Shown here: one piece after another, positions 7,030 through 14,384 of the stretch
Layout: every line of letters starts with the position of its first letter
Numbering within the stretch: position 1 is the first letter of the stretch
Assembly (NCBI GenBank): GCA_001799045.1
Contig: MGRY01000143.1
Coordinates: 1-43,908 of the forward strand
Direction of reading: 5' to 3'
Length of the DNA stretch: 43,908 nucleotides
Source of the DNA: Deltaproteobacteria bacterium RIFCSPLOWO2_02_56_12
GTDB lineage: Bacteria > Desulfobacterota > Binatia > UBA9968
Program-made: the position numbers and the translations under genes
The notes under the pieces: generated by a model
Told to the model about the DNA's origin: nothing
Databases searched by the model: none
What the model saw: the letters and a program-made list of their open reading frames with translations, nothing else

Positions 7030-8400
7030 TTATCTCTTGATCGCACTCGGCCCCATATCGATCAGGTTCAGGGCCTTAGACAGATCTGAAACGTTGGGGA
7101 GATCCCACCAGCATCGAAGCGCCTCTGACGCCCGGGGCGTTTCCAGGACCGATTCCGCCGCTCTCAGGAATTTGGTATCGATATCCTTGTCCTGCATAGG
7201 GTTCTTATTGTGCCCGAGAGGATCCTGCGGCGTGAACGAATAGCCTCTTCCATCCTTAGTCTTCGCCTCCACCTTCAACGCCACGGTCTCAGGGTAAAGC
7301 GCATCGATCGCCTCATCCTTGCGCACGCGAATCTTGGCCATGAGCGGTCGCAGTAAAGGATCACGGTAGGCGGCCTCCTCGAAGGAAGCGGCCGTGATGG
7401 TTCCATCGACCAGTGTGCGAGCAAAAATATAAGGGAGGCTGTGATCTGCGGTCTCTCTAGTCTTTGGGTCCCACTTTTCCGGGTCGCTCCCGATCTCGCT
7501 ATAGGCAAAGGCATAAGTGCCAAAGTTAACTTCCGTCAGGTTACGCCAGTCGATCTTGGAGCGAAGCTCCAGTGCGGCCCACACAACTAACTGGGCGTTG
7601 TATTCCACCGGCCAGTACTTGAGCTGGACTTCAGGGGTGCGAAATTCCCCGCCGCGTCCCGGCAGGGGCGCTAACTCAAAAGGTCCCGTTATCAAGTCCC
7701 AAAGGCCATGCTTCCCCTCGAACGGGCGGTCGGGTCCGGTCATCCCCTCCGCGGCGAGCAGCGTGGCAAAAAGAGCGTTGCGAGTGGCAAACGCGGTCGC
7801 GGTTCCTTTCCAAAGCGACAGCTCTCCAGCCCTGGTGTTTCGCATCGGCACATTAGCCACGGCGGTAATAGCAATGGCCTCTCCAACCATCCGGGGTGAC
7901 AAACGCAGCAGATGACCTATACCGGCAGCGGTGCAAATACCGATGACAAAGCCCTGGTCCCAGCCCTTTGTACGCAGCCCCGTAGCGTCGTTGAAGCGGA
8001 CAAAGAGCTCATAGGCAACCACCATGCTCGACAGCAAGCGGCGGCCGTCAGCCCCCGCCGCTTCGGCAATAGCGAGGAAGGCGCCCAGGCAGTCGCTCGG
8101 ATGGCCGCCAGGATACTGGTCGTTGAAGTCCAGGTTGCGGATCATCGCGGTGTTTACGAAAGCTGCGTCCTCCGCCGTCGATTTTTCACCATATCCGAGG
8201 ATGCGGCCCGGGTATCGCTTTGGCGCCGCGCCGCGGGCAAGACGGATGCCGATCTCGGCAGGCTCGCACCGATAGGCTGCGATGGCGCAGGCGAGGCTAT
8301 CCACCATGCGCTGCGTCGCGGCATGGACGACCTCCTCCGGCAGTTCCTCAAAAACCAGAGTGGAGGCATAGCCGGCGATGAGGCGAGTTAAATTATCCAC
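7030..8400 (-). CDS. MmgE/PrpD family protein
   Basis: The family includes 2-methylcitrate dehydratase (PrpD), cis-aconitate decarboxylase and many uncharacterised dehydratase/epimerase-like enzymes. I start it at GTG 8400 (MDNLTRLIAGYASTL), giving 456 residues, because family proteins begin here and GGAGG stands 4 bp upstream; an upstream start at 8496 would add 32 atypical residues. The family signatures are visible: RMVDSLACAIAAY near 25, AAFVNTAMIRNLDFNDQYPGGHPSD near 80-105 and ELSLWKGTATAFATRNALFATLLAAEGMTGP near 200-230. The usual propionate genes prpB and prpC are absent, so 2-methylcitrate as substrate is not supported. A cupin gene lies upstream in the same direction. Confidence 0.9.
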   Translation of the reverse strand: MDNLTRLIAGYASTLVFEELPEEVVHAATQRMVDSLACAIAAYRCEPAEIGIRLARGAAPKRYPGRILGYGEKSTAEDAAFVNTAMIRNLDFNDQYPGGHPSDCLGAFLAIAEAAGADGRRLLSSMVVAYELFVRFNDATGLRTKGWDQGFVIGICTAAGIGHLLRLSPRMVGEAIAITAVANVPMRNTRAGELSLWKGTATAFATRNALFATLLAAEGMTGPDRPFEGKHGLWDLITGPFELAPLPGRGGEFRTPEVQLKYWPVEYNAQLVVWAALELRSKIDWRNLTEVNFGTYAFAYSEIGSDPEKWDPKTRETADHSLPYIFARTLVDGTITAASFEEAAYRDPLLRPLMAKIRVRKDEAIDALYPETVALKVEAKTKDGRGYSFTPQDPLGHNKNPMQDKDIDTKFLRAAESVLETPRASEALRCWWDLPNVSDLSKALNLIDMGPSAIKR

Positions 8401-8411
8401 GGTTCCTCCGT
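8398..8411 (-). promoter_or_regulatory. Ribosome-binding site fixing a GTG start for the MmgE/PrpD gene
   Basis: On the minus strand CGGAGG is followed by AACC and then GTG (8400-8398), an ideal Shine-Dalgarno spacing. This supports the shorter protein rather than the ATG at 8496. Confidence 0.75.
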
Positions 8412-8509
8412 TTCCCCAATACCTCTCGATCCCGGCTGTCCCGCTTCTGCCTTCCGGCGCATCAAATACCACCGCCCATCTTTGCATGACCGCCAACCAC
8501 AGATGCCTC

Positions 8510-8875
8510 CTACTCCAGGATCTTCACTCCTTGGGGCCAAAGAACCAGGACCACGGTCTCACCTATGCCGTGCGGCGTGTGAACCGATTGAGGATCTAAA
8601 TAGACGATATCACCTTCGGTGTAGACGCCCGTTTCATCCCCGATCCCGCCCTTAAGCACTAAATAAAATTCTCCGCCGATATGCTCATGCTTTAAAAAAG
8701 CCTTTGGATCGGCATCGGCCTTGATGCGGTAGAGGACAAGCTCCCTAGCCCCTTCGCGCGCCAATCTGGCCATCGACAAACCATTGCCGAAATCCTTCCA
8801 TTGAAGCTTGTCCAAGGCCGCATGATCGAGTTGGATTTCTATCAGACCTTTAAGTGAATGGCGCAACAAGTTCAT
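8510..8875 (-). CDS. ChrR-like cupin-domain protein
   Basis: A small single-domain cupin of 121 residues from ATG 8875; an upstream in-frame TTG at 8893 is less likely. The first cupin motif has H63, H65 and E69 (KHEHIGGEFYLVLKG) and the second has H99 (PQSVHTPHG), together a complete metal-binding set on a beta barrel. The layout, with GDIVYLDP between the motifs, resembles the cupin part of ChrR anti-sigma factors, but no zinc-binding anti-sigma domain precedes it. It may be a metal-dependent enzyme or sensor; the substrate is unknown. It lies 109 bp upstream of the MmgE/PrpD gene and could be co-transcribed. Confidence 0.82.
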   Translation of the reverse strand: MNLLRHSLKGLIEIQLDHAALDKLQWKDFGNGLSMARLAREGARELVLYRIKADADPKAFLKHEHIGGEFYLVLKGGIGDETGVYTEGDIVYLDPQSVHTPHGIGETVVLVLWPQGVKILE

Positions 8876-8943
8876 CGAGCTTCCGTAGTTCAAGTTTAAA
8901 TATCATGCCTTCTACGTCAAGAAAAGACGGGATATAAAAGAGC

Positions 8944-9081
8944 CCTATCCGGACCGTTCAAGAGCTTTTGGGGCACAGAGATGTCAGCACCACGATGATC
9001 TATACCCATGTCTTGAACCGTGGTGGTAAGGGAGTTCATAGTCCCGTGGATCAACTTGGGATTGATTCGGACCGACCGTAG
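8944..9081 (+). pseudogene. Integron-type tyrosine recombinase, C-terminal remnant
   Basis: About 45 codons ending with TAG at 9079-9081 encode the extreme C-terminus of a tyrosine recombinase: RTVQELLGHRDVSTTMIYTH (the conserved LLGHxxxxTTxxYTH box with the catalytic Tyr), then VLNRGGKGVHSPVD. The GG(K/A)GVxSP ending is characteristic of IntI-type and related integrases. A stop at 8935-8937 closes the frame upstream and no N-terminal part exists, so this is a decayed fragment. It is not followed by recognisable attC sites or cassettes. The 170 bp from here to the RAYT element contain nothing I recognise. Confidence 0.75.
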
Positions 9082-9257
9082 TGAGCAAAGGCTGACAATC
9101 GTGCAGTGTTTGTCGGGTCGAAATTTTTATTGTTAAGGGGCGGAAAAGATTATAGAATTGCCCATAATTATGAAATCATCGATTGGGATAGGCTGACCGT
9201 TCCAAACCGGCAAGCTGTCATGCGCTGCGCCACTCATTTGCCACTCACGGGGAGCTT

Positions 9258-9285
9258 AGGGTCAGGCCTGACTATTGACTTATTT
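9258..9285 (+). repeat. Left 28-bp inverted repeat of the RAYT unit
   Basis: Starts AGGGTCAGGCCTGACTATTG and continues ACTTATTT. It contains a perfect 12-bp palindrome and pairs with 10241-10268 except at one position. It lies 24 bp before the transposase start codon. Confidence 0.85.
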
Positions 9286-9309
9286 CTGGCATTCACGTAG
9301 ATTCTTCCG

Positions 9310-10254
9310 ATGGCACGCAAACCAAGGGTTGAGTTTGAGGGCGCTTTCTACCATGTCATCGCCCGAGGCAACCAACGGCAGGACATCTTTCGAGACGACC
9401 AAGACCGCACCACCTACCTGGAGAGAGTAGAGCATTACAGAAAGAGGCGCGACTTTAAGCTTTATGCCTACGTGCTGATGTCCAATCATGTGCACCTGCT
9501 GATTGAGACTCAAAGGATTCCCTTGTCCAAGATCATGCAGGGGATACAGTTTACCTACACCCAGTACTATAACCGGCGCCATAGGACCGTCGGGCACCTA
9601 TTCCAGGGTCGGTATAAGGCGATCCTGTGTGATCGAGAATCTTATTTACTTGAGCTGGTTCGTTACATTCATCTGAACCCGGCACGTGTGCGGAAGCCGA
9701 ATGATCCCTGGAAGTATCCGTGGAGCTCTCACCGGGCATACCTCGGGGAGAGAACACCGGTAGAGATAGACACAAAATTGGTGTTAGGGCAGTTTGGAAG
9801 AGCGTTGGGACAGGCGAGGCGAGCCTACAGGAAGTTTATGGAAGAAGGGATAGGGCAAGGTCATATCGATCAGTACTATGAGGTCGTGGATCAGCGCTTC
9901 TTGGGAGATGAGGAGTTTATTGAAAAGGTGGACAAGCGGACTCAAGGACGGGAGGTTGAGGCAGGGGGACCTAAGGTCCCCTTTGGTCGACTGCTTGAAG
10001 CAGTGGCGAAGGAGCATGGAGTGGGGGCTAGCGAGTTGACTGGACTGGGGCGGCGGAGGCAGCGGGTTCGGGCACGAGCGATGTTGGTTTATCTAGCAAG
10101 GGAATGGAGTAAGGTCACTTCCAAGGAGTTGGCCGGCCGGCTTCATCGCGATGCTTCACTGATGAGTCGTCTTTGTGCTATGTATGAGCGGGATCGGAAC
10201 AAGCAAGCTGAAGCTAGAATAGCCTATTTGTTGGGTAAGAAAATAAGTCCATAG
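9310..10254 (+). CDS. REP-associated tyrosine transposase (Y1_Tnp, TnpA-REP)
   Basis: This 314-residue protein is a Y1-family single-strand DNA nuclease/transposase. The N-terminus MARKPRVEFEGAFYHVIARG is typical. The metal-binding HUH motif is H60-V-H62 (MSNHVHLLIE), followed by FQGRYKAIL near 98-106 and the catalytic tyrosine, probably Y119, in LVRYIHLNPARV. The C-terminal ~120 residues include a helix-turn-helix-like segment (SKELAGRLHRDASLMSRL), as in longer RAYTs with a DnaA-like C-terminal part. All core residues are intact, so it may be active. Such proteins cut and rejoin REP hairpins; the palindromic repeats on both sides are the probable substrate. Confidence 0.93.
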   Translation: MARKPRVEFEGAFYHVIARGNQRQDIFRDDQDRTTYLERVEHYRKRRDFKLYAYVLMSNHVHLLIETQRIPLSKIMQGIQFTYTQYYNRRHRTVGHLFQGRYKAILCDRESYLLELVRYIHLNPARVRKPNDPWKYPWSSHRAYLGERTPVEIDTKLVLGQFGRALGQARRAYRKFMEEGIGQGHIDQYYEVVDQRFLGDEEFIEKVDKRTQGREVEAGGPKVPFGRLLEAVAKEHGVGASELTGLGRRRQRVRARAMLVYLAREWSKVTSKELAGRLHRDASLMSRLCAMYERDRNKQAEARIAYLLGKKISP

Positions 10255-10268
10255 TCAGGCCTGACCCT
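10241..10268 (-). repeat. Right 28-bp inverted repeat of the RAYT unit
   Basis: The reverse complement of the left repeat with one mismatch at 10249. It overlaps the last four codons and TAG stop of the transposase gene and contains the palindrome GTCAGGCCTGAC. Confidence 0.85.
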
Positions 10269-10284
10269 ATAACCTTGCAAAACT

Positions 10285-10576
10285 TCACCAACCTTCCCCT
10301 CTTTCCCGCAAAACGGTTTTGCGGACTAAACCCTTGGGATCCTTCGGTCGCGGCAGGTCCCAGAAGTTTTTGGGCAACTTCCCGGAGCCAAGCTTAATCA
10401 GTCCCTGTTTTTCCATTTCCACCAAGTGCTCAGGCAGCAACTTAGAACTAACAGTCGGCGCAAGCCTGGCGATGGGTCGCCCGCGCTCGGTGACTAAAAC
10501 TTCCTCCCCCCGCCTTTACCTGTCGCAGGTACTCACTCAGGGATGCTTTAAGTTTTGTTACAGTTGTTGTCTTCAT
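10285..10576 (-). pseudogene. Phd/YefM-like antitoxin gene with a frameshift
   Basis: From ATG 10576 the minus strand reads MKTTTVTKLKASLSEYLRQVKAG, the Phd/YefM DNA-binding start. At a run of six G (C6 at 10506-10511 on the plus strand) the frame is lost. Removing one G restores EEVLVTERGRPIARLAP, the conserved antitoxin continuation, and a C-terminal part reaching TGA at 10287-10285. The total of 292 nt is one more than a multiple of three, in agreement. Such antitoxins bind and repress their own operon and neutralise a PIN or RelE toxin. No intact toxin follows: after a GTGA overlap and seven codons the RAYT unit begins. The shift could be mutation, a sequencing error or phase variation. 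Confidence 0.75.
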
Positions 10577-10721
10577 AAAATTCCCTCTTGGGCCAGTTTG
10601 ATATGATTATTATGGTCAGTTCAATAGACCCTGTCAAGATCATCAAATCGCCTTGCGCTTTGTAAAGGCTAAGATTAAACTCATTTAAGCTCATTCACAT
10701 TTAAGGAAGGAAAACATTTCA

Positions 10722-11681
10722 ATGCATGTTTCATATGGTGGATTTTTCCGAATGTTGACAGTATTACTCTTAACAGCCTGGCTAGGGTTGGTGGCGCTGG
10801 AGGGCTATGCAGAGGCGCGCGCCGGCGGGGGCCGCTCAGGCGGAAGCCGTGGCTCAAGGAGTTATCAGGCTCCAGCCCGCCCGTCACAGCCGACTAGTCC
10901 CATGCAACCAAGAAGAGAGGCAACCCCATCTCCACAGCAACCTTCTCCCTTAGCCCCACAGCCGGGTGGTTTTATGCGTGGTTTGGCCGGAGGTCTTGTG
11001 GGAGGACTGTTAGGTTCCATGCTTTTTTCCGGTTTGGCCAATGCAGGGTGGGGAGGAGGCTTAGGGGGGAGCGGTATCGGTTTCATCGAGATCCTTCTTT
11101 TTGCAGGTCTGGGGTATTTTATCTATCGCAAGTTTCGTAAGCCTGCCGTGGCGACGGGCTTTGGCGGTATGCAATACCAAGACACGGCATATTCCTCTAG
11201 TTACGAACGTGGGCCGGTCGTTGAAGCTCCAGCAGTGGCTGAGCCCGATTTCAACTCTGTTCGCATCATGGACCCTCGCTTCGACCCTGCCGGATTCGTC
11301 AAATCCGCACAGGATACCTTTTTCAAGGTCCAGGCCGCCTGGAGCAGGCAAGACGGAGCGACTCTTACTTCTCTCTGCGCGGGCGATCTCGCCCGCTCAT
11401 GGGATCAGGAGCTTGCTGCGCTCGCCGCTCGCGGCCAGAAAAACTACATGGAAAACATCGCCCTTCGAGCCACCGAGATCACTGAGGCCTGGACAGAACA
11501 GGGACAGGACTACATTACGGTTCGCTTTGAAGCTAATCTGCTGGACTACACAGTTGACGAGAAGAACGGCATGGTTGTCGCCGGGAACAAATCAGAGCCA
11601 GTAGAATTTGCGGAATACTGGACCTTTGCCCGCCCTGTGGGTCCTAATCCCTGGCGGCTCACAGCGATCCAGCAGCCGTAG
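10722..11681 (+). CDS. Tim44-domain membrane-anchored protein
   Basis: A 319-residue protein of the bacterial Tim44-like family. An N-terminal hydrophobic segment (about 10-30) looks like a signal peptide or anchor. Next comes a Gly/Ser/Arg- and Pro/Gln-rich low-complexity region (33-80), a Gly-rich hydrophobic stretch (about 84-110), a probable transmembrane segment at 118-137, and a C-terminal Tim44 domain (about 190-317) containing DPAGFVKSAQDTFFKVQAAWSRQD and a closing EYWTFARPVGPNPWRLTAIQQ. The molecular role in bacteria is unclear. GGAAGG lies 11 bp before the ATG; an ATG at 10752 is an alternative. It converges with rplQ, the two stop codons only 3 bp apart and with no terminator between. 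Confidence 0.85.
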   Translation: MHVSYGGFFRMLTVLLLTAWLGLVALEGYAEARAGGGRSGGSRGSRSYQAPARPSQPTSPMQPRREATPSPQQPSPLAPQPGGFMRGLAGGLVGGLLGSMLFSGLANAGWGGGLGGSGIGFIEILLFAGLGYFIYRKFRKPAVATGFGGMQYQDTAYSSSYERGPVVEAPAVAEPDFNSVRIMDPRFDPAGFVKSAQDTFFKVQAAWSRQDGATLTSLCAGDLARSWDQELAALAARGQKNYMENIALRATEITEAWTEQGQDYITVRFEANLLDYTVDEKNGMVVAGNKSEPVEFAEYWTFARPVGPNPWRLTAIQQP

Positions 11682-11684
11682 ACG

Positions 11685-12170
11685 TTAAGCGGTGGCTTTT
11701 TTGGCTGACTGCCGTGGAGACGACTTTTTCTTGGCGGTTTCTTCTTTGCCTTTTTGGGCCTGGCGCTTGCTCCTCTTCTTAGTACCAGAGGGGGTCTCTG
11801 TCTTGCCCGCGCCGTCTGCTGGAAGCAGTTCAATTAACGAGATAGACGCATTGTCTCCATGTCGCCAGCCAATTTTGACAATACGGGTGTAACCGCCGGG
11901 GCGGTCCTTGTAGCGCGGGGCAAGGGTATCAAAGATTTTCCTAACCACAGACTCATCTTGAACGATTCCCAGCGCCTGACGCCGGGCATGGAGGGTCCCC
12001 TGCTTGCCCAGACCGATCACCCGATCCGCTACGCCTCTTAACTCCTTGGCCTTGGGATCCGTGGTCCGGATGCGCTCGTGCTGGAACAATGAGGTCACCA
12101 GATTGCGCATCAAGGCCCAACGGTGGCTCGCGCTACGGTTGAGTTTCCTACCAGCCTTCAAATGGCGCAT
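11685..12170 (-). CDS. rplQ: Large ribosomal subunit protein L17
   Basis: L17 is recognised by MRHLKAGRKLNRSASHRWALMRNL and the later YTRIVKIGWRHGDNASISLIEL. The core ends near residue 117; the 161-residue protein carries a ~45-residue Lys/Ala/Ser-rich basic tail, longer than usual, that may touch rRNA but has no known role. It begins 3 bp after rpoA and is the last gene of the minus-strand ribosomal run. No hairpin-T-tract terminator is visible before the convergent Tim44 gene. Confidence 0.97.
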   Translation of the reverse strand: MRHLKAGRKLNRSASHRWALMRNLVTSLFQHERIRTTDPKAKELRGVADRVIGLGKQGTLHARRQALGIVQDESVVRKIFDTLAPRYKDRPGGYTRIVKIGWRHGDNASISLIELLPADGAGKTETPSGTKKRSKRQAQKGKEETAKKKSSPRQSAKKATA

Positions 12171-12173
12171 ACT

Positions 12174-13193
12174 TTAAGCCGTCTCTTTCTCGCTTGCCTG
12201 CCTCCGACTCTCGATCTCCTCACGCGAAGGGAAACTTTCCAGCCTCATCCCGAGCTCCAAGCCCATATCGCGGAGGATCTCTTTGATCTCGTTGAGGGAC
12301 TTGTGCCCGAAATTTTTGGTTTTAAGCATCTCCTGTTCCGTCTTCTGCACCAGCTCCCCGATATATTTGATATCTGCATTCTGCAAACAGTTCTGGGAAC
12401 GAACCGAAAATTCCAGCTCGTCCACGCTGCGATAGAGATTCTCGTTCAGAGGAGCCGAAGGCGATTCGTCGCGAGACTCGCGCTGCGGCTCATCCTCAAA
12501 GTTAACGAAGATCTGGAGCTGATCTTGAAAAATCTTGGCCGCGTAGGCCACGGCATCTTCGGGCTTGACGCCCCCGTCCGTCCACACCTCAAAGACCAAA
12601 CGTTCATAATCGGCCCTCTGCCCCACCCGGGCATTGGTTATATGGAAGTTTACTTTTCGGACAGGAGAAAAAATCGTGTCCAAAAAGATCGTATCCACGG
12701 GAGCTCCCTCTTCCTTATTCCGCTCCGCCAATACGTAGCCCCGGCCCATTTTTGCCACCATTTCCATATCCAGCTTGCCTTCACGGGATAGGGTGGCAAT
12801 GTGCTGCTCGGGGCTGAGGATCTCCAAGCTGGGACCGGCAACGATGTCCTTTGCCTGGACGGTCTTGGTCCCTTTAGCCTCGATCCTGAGGGTCTGTTGC
12901 TCCGTGTCGTGCAGTTTGAGGCGAACCTCTTTGAGATTGAGGATAATGTCGGTCACGTCTTCGGTGACTCCTGGAATAGTAGAAAATTCGTGCAGGATCC
13001 CCTTGATCCTGACCGAGACAATGGCAGTCCCCATGAGCGATGAGAGCAGTATCCTTCTGAGGGAATTCCCAATCATCTGACCGAACCCCCTCTCAAACGG
13101 CTCCGCATAAAACTTGCCGTAGGTTGAGGTGAGGCCCTTTTCGTCTACCTCAAGCTTCTTAGGCTTAATCAAATCGGTCCAATGCTTATACAT
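12174..13193 (-). CDS. rpoA: RNA polymerase alpha subunit
   Basis: The alpha subunit dimerises to seed RNA polymerase assembly, and its C-terminal domain contacts UP elements and activators. I start at ATG 13193 (MYKHWTDLIKPKKLEV; 339 residues) with GGGAG just upstream; a TTG at 13205 would add four residues. The N-terminal domain (about 1-230) includes ERGFGQMIGNSLRRILLSS. The C-terminal domain (about 250-320) includes LEFSVRSQNCLQNADIKYIGELVQKTEQEMLKTKNFGHKSLNEI. Between rpsD (25 bp upstream) and rplQ (3 bp downstream), the standard alpha-operon order. Confidence 0.98.
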   Translation of the reverse strand: MYKHWTDLIKPKKLEVDEKGLTSTYGKFYAEPFERGFGQMIGNSLRRILLSSLMGTAIVSVRIKGILHEFSTIPGVTEDVTDIILNLKEVRLKLHDTEQQTLRIEAKGTKTVQAKDIVAGPSLEILSPEQHIATLSREGKLDMEMVAKMGRGYVLAERNKEEGAPVDTIFLDTIFSPVRKVNFHITNARVGQRADYERLVFEVWTDGGVKPEDAVAYAAKIFQDQLQIFVNFEDEPQRESRDESPSAPLNENLYRSVDELEFSVRSQNCLQNADIKYIGELVQKTEQEMLKTKNFGHKSLNEIKEILRDMGLELGMRLESFPSREEIESRRQASEKETA

Positions 13194-13218
13194 AGCATCT
13201 CCCAAAAGTTTCTGAACT

Positions 13219-13845
13219 TTACTTCGAGTAAAGCTCTACAATCAGTTTTTCATTGATCGGCGCGGTGATGTCGCTCCGCGTGGGCAGGATCTTAATCCTC
13301 CCGCTAAAGCCTTCACGATCGACCTCAGCCCATTCTGGAACCCCACGTCTTTGGGCGCCATCCAGGGCAGAGATAATCCGCCCCATCTGCCGGCTCTGCT
13401 CCTTAACAGACACCACATCCCCGGCACGGACAAAATAAGAGGGTATAGTGAACCGCTTCCCGTTAACCAAAATATGGCCGTGCCGCACCAGCATGCGCGC
13501 GTCTGCCCTGGAGCTGGCAAAGCCAAGCCGATAAGCAACGTTATCCAAGCGCCGCTCCAAAAGAACGAGGAGGGCCTCGCCGGTAATTCCTTTGGTCCTT
13601 TCCGCATTGGCAAAGGTGCGGCGGAATTGATTTTCCATGAGGCCGTACATCCGTTTGACTTTTTGTTTTTCCCGCAACTGGATGCTGTATGCGGAAAACT
13701 TTGGCCTCGCCTGGCCATGCTGACCTGGAGGATAGTTTCTCCGTTCGATAGCGCACTTGTCCGTATAACAGCGCTCGCCTTTAAGAAAGAGTTTTAAGTT
13801 TTCCCGCCGGCAAAGCCGGCATACCGATGCAGAGTATCTAGCCAA
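13219..13845 (-). CDS. rpsD: Small ribosomal subunit protein S4 (zinc-binding form, TTG start)
   Basis: S4 nucleates 16S rRNA folding and can repress its own operon in some bacteria. I start it at TTG 13845, which reads M/L-ARYSASVCRLCRRE exactly where S4 proteins begin, with AAAGGAGG 5 bp upstream. That gives the usual 208 residues; a more upstream ATG at 13887 would overlap rpsK and add atypical residues. Four cysteines (C9, C12, C26, C31) mark the zinc-binding form. The S4 RNA-binding domain is at about 95-160 (RRLDNVAYRLGFASSRADARMLV). 11 bp from rpsK. Confidence 0.97.
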   Translation of the reverse strand: MARYSASVCRLCRRENLKLFLKGERCYTDKCAIERRNYPPGQHGQARPKFSAYSIQLREKQKVKRMYGLMENQFRRTFANAERTKGITGEALLVLLERRLDNVAYRLGFASSRADARMLVRHGHILVNGKRFTIPSYFVRAGDVVSVKEQSRQMGRIISALDGAQRRGVPEWAEVDREGFSGRIKILPTRSDITAPINEKLIVELYSK

Positions 13846-13858
13846 CGATTCCTCCTTT
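13843..13858 (-). promoter_or_regulatory. rpsD: Ribosome-binding site fixing the TTG start of rpsD
   Basis: On the minus strand AAAGGAGG immediately follows, and partly overlaps, the rpsK stop codon TAA; AATCG then separates it from TTG (13845-13843). The strong site and exact family N-terminus decide this unusual start. Confidence 0.8.
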
Positions 13859-14303
13859 AGACCCTTCTCCGCTTTGGCGGACGGCACCCGTTATGCGGGA
13901 TCGGGGTAACATCCTTGATCATGCTAATATTAAACCCGGCCGCCTGGAGGGACCTGAGCGCCGATTCCCTCCCCGCCCCCGGTCCGCGAACAAAAACCTG
14001 AACACTGCGCATTCCATGATCCATAGCTTTTTTCGCTGCATTGTCTGCCGCCTGTTGAGCTGCAAACGGCGTTCCCTTGCGTGACCCCTTGAAACCCATG
14101 GTTCCAGCGCTCGACCAGGAGATGACATTCCCCTGGTAATCGGTAACCGTGACGATCGTGTTGTTAAAAGTCGAGTGGATATGGACAACGCCCTCGGCGA
14201 TATTCTTTTTCCCTTTCTTCTTTCGGGCCACCTTTTCGGCGGGTTTTCCTTCTTCCTGTGCCTCGACCTTTTTCTCTTCTGCTTTTTCGTCACCCTTTGC
14301 CAT
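13857..14303 (-). CDS. rpsK: Small ribosomal subunit protein S11 with charged N-terminal extension
   Basis: S11 forms part of the 30S platform near the mRNA exit. The core (about 34-148) shows VHIHSTFNNTIVTVTD, SSAGTMGFKGSRKGTPFAAQ, VRGPGAGRESALRSLQ and the terminal DVTPIPHNGCRPPKRRRV. Residues 1-33 form a Lys/Glu/Ala-rich extension (DEKAEEKKVEAQEEGKP...), giving 148 residues instead of about 128. AGGAGG precedes the ATG. An AGCTGA-type word array fills the 81-bp spacer to rpsM. Confidence 0.97.
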   Translation of the reverse strand: MAKGDEKAEEKKVEAQEEGKPAEKVARKKKGKKNIAEGVVHIHSTFNNTIVTVTDYQGNVISWSSAGTMGFKGSRKGTPFAAQQAADNAAKKAMDHGMRSVQVFVRGPGAGRESALRSLQAAGFNISMIKDVTPIPHNGCRPPKRRRV

Positions 14304-14328
14304 TACTTTCCTCCTAAATAGTTACCCG

Positions 14329-14380
14329 TCAGCCCTCAGCGATCGGTTTTCAGCTTTTGGCTGATTGCTGATAGCTGAAT
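14329..14380. repeat. Word-repeat spacer, family A (AGCTGA-like), rpsM-rpsK
   Basis: Repeated short words CAGC/GCTGAT occur as CAGCCCTCAGCGATCGG, then TTTTCAGC, then the opposite orientation GGCTGATTGCTGATAGCTGA. The two halves are roughly complementary and could fold back. It occupies most of the 81-bp gap between rpsM and rpsK. Confidence 0.6.
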
Positions 14381-14384
14381 GCAC

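Larger units (their letters stand above)
9258..10268 (+). mobile_element. RAYT transposase unit bounded by inverted repeats
   Basis: A 1,011-bp unit consists of one transposase gene framed by 28-bp inverted repeats at 9258-9285 and 10241-10268 that agree at 27 of 28 positions. Each repeat contains the 12-bp palindrome GTCAGGCCTGAC. The stop codon of the gene lies inside the right repeat. REP-associated tyrosine transposases are usually domesticated single-copy genes next to REP hairpins; here the symmetric ends suggest a complete, possibly mobile unit. I see no clear direct duplication at the borders. Confidence 0.75.

Noticed and set aside
9106..9300. 64-codon plus-strand frame between the integrase remnant and RAYT
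   Set aside because: No recognisable family, no good ribosome-binding site, and it runs into the left inverted repeat; treated as non-coding.
13193..13205. TTG start for rpoA four codons upstream
   Set aside because: The GGGAG ribosome-binding site lies inside that extension and spaces correctly to the ATG at 13193.
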